A DNA stretch of 64,000 nt, from positions 331,927-395,926 of the forward strand of contig NZ_FZNY01000004.1 of assembly GCF_900188275.1 (NCBI RefSeq). The letters run 5' to 3'. Under the pieces are notes generated by a model. The model saw only the letters and a program-made list of their open reading frames with translations, was not told the origin of the DNA and ran no database searches. This DNA comes from Dokdonia pacifica. Lineage in GTDB: Bacteria; Bacteroidota; Bacteroidia; Flavobacteriales; Flavobacteriaceae. The position numbers and the translations under genes are program-made. Below are positions 59,950 to 64,000 of this stretch, piece by piece (position 1 is the first letter of the stretch; every line of letters begins with the position of its first letter).

Positions 59950-62900
59950 ATGAAAAAATTATACGCTCATTTTAGTCAAATGCTTAAGACTAATGTAAAA
60001 CTAAATGTATTCTTAGCTTTATTTGCAATTATACCTTTTGTCTCATTCGCGCAGAATTGTACAGTAAATGCAGGTAGCTTAAATCAAACATTTTGTGAAG
60101 GATCAACGATCACTTTAACAGGGAATGATGTTATGCCTAGAATCGGAGATGTTTCTTGGACACAAATTTCAGGGCCTTCAGTTATTATAGATACTCCTAA
60201 TATGCCTGTTACTACCGTAACTGGAACTAGTGGAGGAAATACATATATTTTTAGATTTTCTGCAGTTTGCGGAGATGGTATAGAAAGTTTTCAGGATAAA
60301 ACAGTAACAATAGAAGGATTGACTGAGGCTGTCGCAAGTGATGACATTGCTTCTTGCCCTGATGCATCAGGGGGACTCATCATAAGTGGTAACACACCAG
60401 AGATTGCAGGAGAAATAGGAGTGTGGTCTGTAGTAACACCTGGTAATCCAGCGGGTGTTACTATAGCATCGTTAACCTCTCCAACAACAACTATAACATT
60501 ATCTTCTGGTAGTTGTGGTACAACTACTTTAGCTTGGACAATAGAAAGAGAATACAGTACTGGTCGATTTTGTACTTCGGTAGATTTTTTAGATGTAACA
60601 AATTTTGGAGGAGAGATGCCAGTAGAGGTGTTAAGTGGTGATCAAATGTTAAGTAATTGTTATACAGCAACTCAAAGCACAACAATTCAAGGAAGTAATG
60701 CTGGTTGTGGTTTAGGAGGACAGTCAGGAATGTGGTCTTTTGTAAGTGGTCCAGCGGTACCTTCCTTTGGAAATGCAAGTAATGCTTCAACAAATGTTTC
60801 TGGGCTTATTGAAGGTATTTATACATTAAGATGGACTGCATCAGGTCCTTGTGTCTCTGGTTTTGCAGATACTGTTATAACAGTACCCGCGGCAACGCAA
60901 GACATTACACCTGTAGGGGGAACAGTTAATATTGTAATTTGTGATACCTCTGTAAACGATGTTACATTAGAAGGTATAATTCCAGGATTTGCAGGTGAAG
61001 AGGTTTCTTGGACTCAAACTGGCGGGGGCAATACAGTTACTTTTAGCCCAACACCAGCAAGTACTGTTAATACTTTGGTTTCTGGAATTAACAGTGCAAA
61101 TGATCCTTACCAATTTACGTTTACACTCGAAAATGCCACTACAGGATGTTTTGAAGAAAAAATATATAATGTACGTTATAGAAATAATAATAGGACAGTA
61201 ACTGCAAATAACGGAGATGATCAATTATTTGGAGACTGCGGAATGACACGTTTTAACATACCTGTTAGCAACACAGGTTCTGGAAGTACATCATATTCAA
61301 TAATTAGTGGTCCTGCAGGATCTGGCTTTATATTTCCAACAAGTCCCCAGAATGTAGGCTCAAATTTGAGTGTAGATTTACTTGAGCCAGGTACATATGT
61401 TATCGAATTTAATCGAACACAGGCAGGAGAATTTCCAATAGGTTGTACAGATGGTTTTGATGCTATATCCGTTATTGTGTCAAACGGGTCTCCCGATGAG
61501 CCTAATGCGGGAACAGGAGTTACACTACCTTGCGCGGCTTTACCAACTTCTGTAAATTTAAGTGGGAGCGCAATAACTATTGGAACATCAGAATGGAGCC
61601 TTGTTAATGGTCCAACTTCAGTTACAATTAGTGATCCTTATGCACAAAATATAACGGTAAACGGACTTGACGTAGGAACATATACTTTTAGATATGCAAA
61701 TCTTACAGGTCCTAATTGTCCTATTGCTTCTTCAACTGTAGACATCACAGTAAATGATCCAGTACTTACAACCGCAACAGCCGCAACAGTTGCTGCGGGA
61801 ACAGTGGTGTGTCCTGGTGAATCACTTCAATTACAAGGAAGTGTTCCTGGGGATGGAGAAATAGGAACTTGGAGTGCAAGTCCTGGAGGACTCAGTTTTA
61901 CTCCTAATGTGAATGACCCAAATGCAGTTGCAGAAGGCTTTATTGCTAACGAAACTTACACCCTTACTTGGACAATAGATTACGTTAATCCACAGCCTAC
62001 ATGTTCAGGCGCTTCATCTGCAGATGTAAGCTTTACGACTTCAAATGATCCTCCATTAACTCCTTCTACTATTGGAAATGTTGTTATTTGCGCTTCTGGC
62101 ACAACACAAATTAGTTTAGAAGCAAATGCAGTAATGGCACCAGAACAAGGGACTTGGTCTGTAGTTCCAGCAGGTGCTACCTTCTCTCCTAATGCAAATG
62201 ATCCTAATGCAATAGCAACAGTTCCAGGAAATGGAACATATACATTCAAGTGGACTATAGACGATTCTACATCACCTTGTGGGACCACGGAAGATAGTGT
62301 CGTGGTTACTATCGCCGACCCTATTGTTGCCGACGCAGGAACAGATCAACAAATATGTGCTACAAGCACCACGATGGATGCAACGATTTCTTCTGGAGCA
62401 GTGGGTACATGGACGTACGTCTCAGGTCCAGGAGGTTTTACTTTTGCAGATGTCAATGACCCATTATCTTCTGTAAGTTTTATTTTTGATGGTTTATATA
62501 CTTTTAGTTGGGATGTTCAAATAGGCGATTGTGATACACAATCTACAACAGTAGATATAGAAGTGGGGCTTCCGCCTACTATAGCAGCGATAACTCCCCC
62601 TTCTTCTACAGTATTATGTAATCAAACAACACTTACCCTAAATGCTGCAAATCCTATCAATACAGCTACAGAAGTTGGAACTTGGTCTCTACTTGCTGGA
62701 GCTCCTAACAATCCAACGATTGTAACATCTTCTGACTTTAATACTGCAAGTATATCAGGGCTTACTACGGGTTTTTATACTTTTAGATTAACTATTGTAA
62801 GTACAGGCAATAGTATTTGTGCTCCAGGAATGGACTCTTTTGAGGATATTACTATAGAAGTAATAGCTCCTGCAACAGCTGGAGCACCTCTTGAGGTTAG

Positions 62901-64000
62901 ATGTAATGTAGAAAATGTTATCCTCACGGGTACTGTAGGTTCTAATGGAACTTGGACCTGTGTGGGTGGAGATTGTGGTTCAGTAACCATTACGCCTACA
63001 AGCCCATATACTGCAAATGCTGCTGTTGTTCCAAATACAACTCCTTATGTTTTTGAATATACGATACCAGCTTCTGGAGGATGTGATCCTGGCTCTGCTC
63101 AAACAACTGTTCGAGTAGATGCTGTTCCAGACATGCCAGAACCTGTTGCATCTCCAGATGAACTTTTTATCTGTATTGGAGATACAATGCCTAACGGATC
63201 TGTGCCGATCTCTGGAAACACCCCAGGAGGCGGAGTATCATCAGAATGGAGTATTGAATTTCAGCCCTCTACTGCAAATGCAATGATTACAGATGATACT
63301 GCACAGTCCACTACGGTTACAGGTCTTACTGTACCAGGATTATATATTTTAGAATATACTTTTTCTAGTGGGGCTTGTACAAAATTATCTGACGTACTTC
63401 GTATTACGATGTATGAGCCTCCCACAACTTCTAATGCTGGCCCTGACGATTTAGAGGCTTGTGAACTCGATTACATGACAGCAGCAAACACGCCAAGTGT
63501 TGGTATTGGAACTTGGACTATTATAAACTCCCCTCCAGGTTCAAGTACAACAATTGATAATCCAAATAATCCAGTCACATCATTATCAGATATTGCCTTA
63601 GGGACTTATGAATTACAATGGACAATTACGAATGGCCCACTTCCATCGCCATTCCCAGATCCATCAGCTTGTGATCCCTCTATTAGTATAGTTACAGTAC
63701 AGTTTAATGATGTGCCACCATCTGTAGCGATGGCTGGACCAGATCAAGTATTGTGTAATCAAACGCAAACAAACCTTGCGGCTATTGCTCCTACTAGTGG
63801 TATTGGAACTTGGTCACAAAACCCTGCTAATCCAAGTGGAGCAGTGATTGCTCCTCCGAGTGATACAGATGCAACGGTTTTTGGTCTTTCTACAGGAACG
63901 TATGAATTTATATGGACAACAACCACCACTGGAAATGATGGGTGTTCTTTTGAAGATCGTATGATTATAGAAGTCATTGATCAACCTATCAGTTCTGAAG
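59950..64000 (+). CDS. giant secreted PKD/Ig-like repeat protein, 5' part
   Basis: Open for 1350 codons to the window end. A signal peptide (about 1-35, ending SFAQ) is followed by many 80-95-residue beta domains. Each has the pattern G-x-W-(S/T)...P...N...D-x-N-A...V-x-G-L-x-x-G-T-Y-T-F-x-W-T and paired Cys, as in PKD/Ig-like adhesins of flavobacteria. Very long proteins of this type are usually exported by the type IX system and anchored by a C-terminal domain, which would lie outside the window. Preceded by AT-rich DNA. Confidence 0.85.
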   Translation, partial: MKKLYAHFSQMLKTNVKLNVFLALFAIIPFVSFAQNCTVNAGSLNQTFCEGSTITLTGNDVMPRIGDVSWTQISGPSVIIDTPNMPVTTVTGTSGGNTYIFRFSAVCGDGIESFQDKTVTIEGLTEAVASDDIASCPDASGGLIISGNTPEIAGEIGVWSVVTPGNPAGVTIASLTSPTTTITLSSGSCGTTTLAWTIEREYSTGRFCTSVDFLDVTNFGGEMPVEVLSGDQMLSNCYTATQSTTIQGSNAGCGLGGQSGMWSFVSGPAVPSFGNASNASTNVSGLIEGIYTLRWTASGPCVSGFADTVITVPAATQDITPVGGTVNIVICDTSVNDVTLEGIIPGFAGEEVSWTQTGGGNTVTFSPTPASTVNTLVSGINSANDPYQFTFTLENATTGCFEEKIYNVRYRNNNRTVTANNGDDQLFGDCGMTRFNIPVSNTGSGSTSYSIISGPAGSGFIFPTSPQNVGSNLSVDLLEPGTYVIEFNRTQAGEFPIGCTDGFDAISVIVSNGSPDEPNAGTGVTLPCAALPTSVNLSGSAITIGTSEWSLVNGPTSVTISDPYAQNITVNGLDVGTYTFRYANLTGPNCPIASSTVDITVNDPVLTTATAATVAAGTVVCPGESLQLQGSVPGDGEIGTWSASPGGLSFTPNVNDPNAVAEGFIANETYTLTWTIDYVNPQPTCSGASSADVSFTTSNDPPLTPSTIGNVVICASGTTQISLEANAVMAPEQGTWSVVPAGATFSPNANDPNAIATVPGNGTYTFKWTIDDSTSPCGTTEDSVVVTIADPIVADAGTDQQICATSTTMDATISSGAVGTWTYVSGPGGFTFADVNDPLSSVSFIFDGLYTFSWDVQIGDCDTQSTTVDIEVGLPPTIAAITPPSSTVLCNQTTLTLNAANPINTATEVGTWSLLAGAPNNPTIVTSSDFNTASISGLTTGFYTFRLTIVSTGNSICAPGMDSFEDITIEVIAPATAGAPLEVRCNVENVILTGTVGSNGTWTCVGGDCGSVTITPTSPYTANAAVVPNTTPYVFEYTIPASGGCDPGSAQTTVRVDAVPDMPEPVASPDELFICIGDTMPNGSVPISGNTPGGGVSSEWSIEFQPSTANAMITDDTAQSTTVTGLTVPGLYILEYTFSSGACTKLSDVLRITMYEPPTTSNAGPDDLEACELDYMTAANTPSVGIGTWTIINSPPGSSTTIDNPNNPVTSLSDIALGTYELQWTITNGPLPSPFPDPSACDPSISIVTVQFNDVPPSVAMAGPDQVLCNQTQTNLAAIAPTSGIGTWSQNPANPSGAVIAPPSDTDATVFGLSTGTYEFIWTTTTTGNDGCSFEDRMIIEVIDQPISSE

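Noticed and set aside
60524-63977. Several short ORFs on both strands
   Set aside because: All lie within the continuous frame of the giant adhesin starting at 59950.

Overview
The window comes from an AT-rich Bacteroidota genome, most likely a marine Flavobacteriaceae. The evidence is the set of core genes (TatD, acyltransferase, type I asparaginase), a lipoprotein with a QKDD surface-export motif, a C-rich PKD/Ig-like adhesin, and Bacteroidota IS256/IS6 elements. The genus cannot be fixed from the sequence alone.

Layout. 0-2.9 kb is backbone: the tatD 3' end, a glycerophospholipid acyltransferase, ansA and tRNA-Ser(GGA). 2.9-9.1 kb looks like the left end of an integrated element beside the tRNA: a membrane KAP NTPase, a tyrosine integrase and divergent repressor/Cro-like regulators around 11-bp operator repeats. 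9.4-16.0 kb is cargo: a glycosyltransferase and a CHASE2 / FecR-like / TPR-CHAT operon, whose CHAT gene is split by a -1 frameshift at an A7 tract.

16.0-43.4 kb is the striking part. It is one co-directional block of about 35 genes with higher GC than its surroundings (24 G/C in the 60 bases from 22021, 17 in the 60 bases from 4021). It starts with a 23-bp iteron array. Next come replication-type genes: a DNA methylase, a Strawberry-notch helicase, a MoxR AAA ATPase, a VWA-like protein and a DnaA domain-IV-like protein. After a P-loop ATPase of the Zot/packaging type, about 12 kb of virion-like genes follow: a 54-aa coat-like membrane peptide, an acidic/Arg-rich beta protein, many single-TM basic proteins, cell-wall enzymes and a lysis-like cassette. 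No terminase, portal, tail, relaxase or T4SS gene is seen. My best reading is an integrated, non-tailed, probably membrane-containing virus of an undescribed type. The strongest single observation is that the 477-aa protein at 35609 appears to be a copy of the 300-aa capsid-like fold (31401) with a beta-propeller inserted in one loop, which suggests a paired major-shell and vertex/receptor-binding protein.

43.4-59 kb is a second accessory zone. It holds DinB; a LuxR-type response regulator operon downstream of two covarying stem repeats; a surface-lipoprotein PoNe nuclease toxin with its PoNi immunity gene; a PLD-nuclease/HExxH pair; and a DprA-ComF-like pair plus an IS256 bracketed by a 137-bp direct repeat, followed by a frameshifted IS6. 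From 59.95 kb a giant secreted PKD/Ig-like repeat protein runs off the window.
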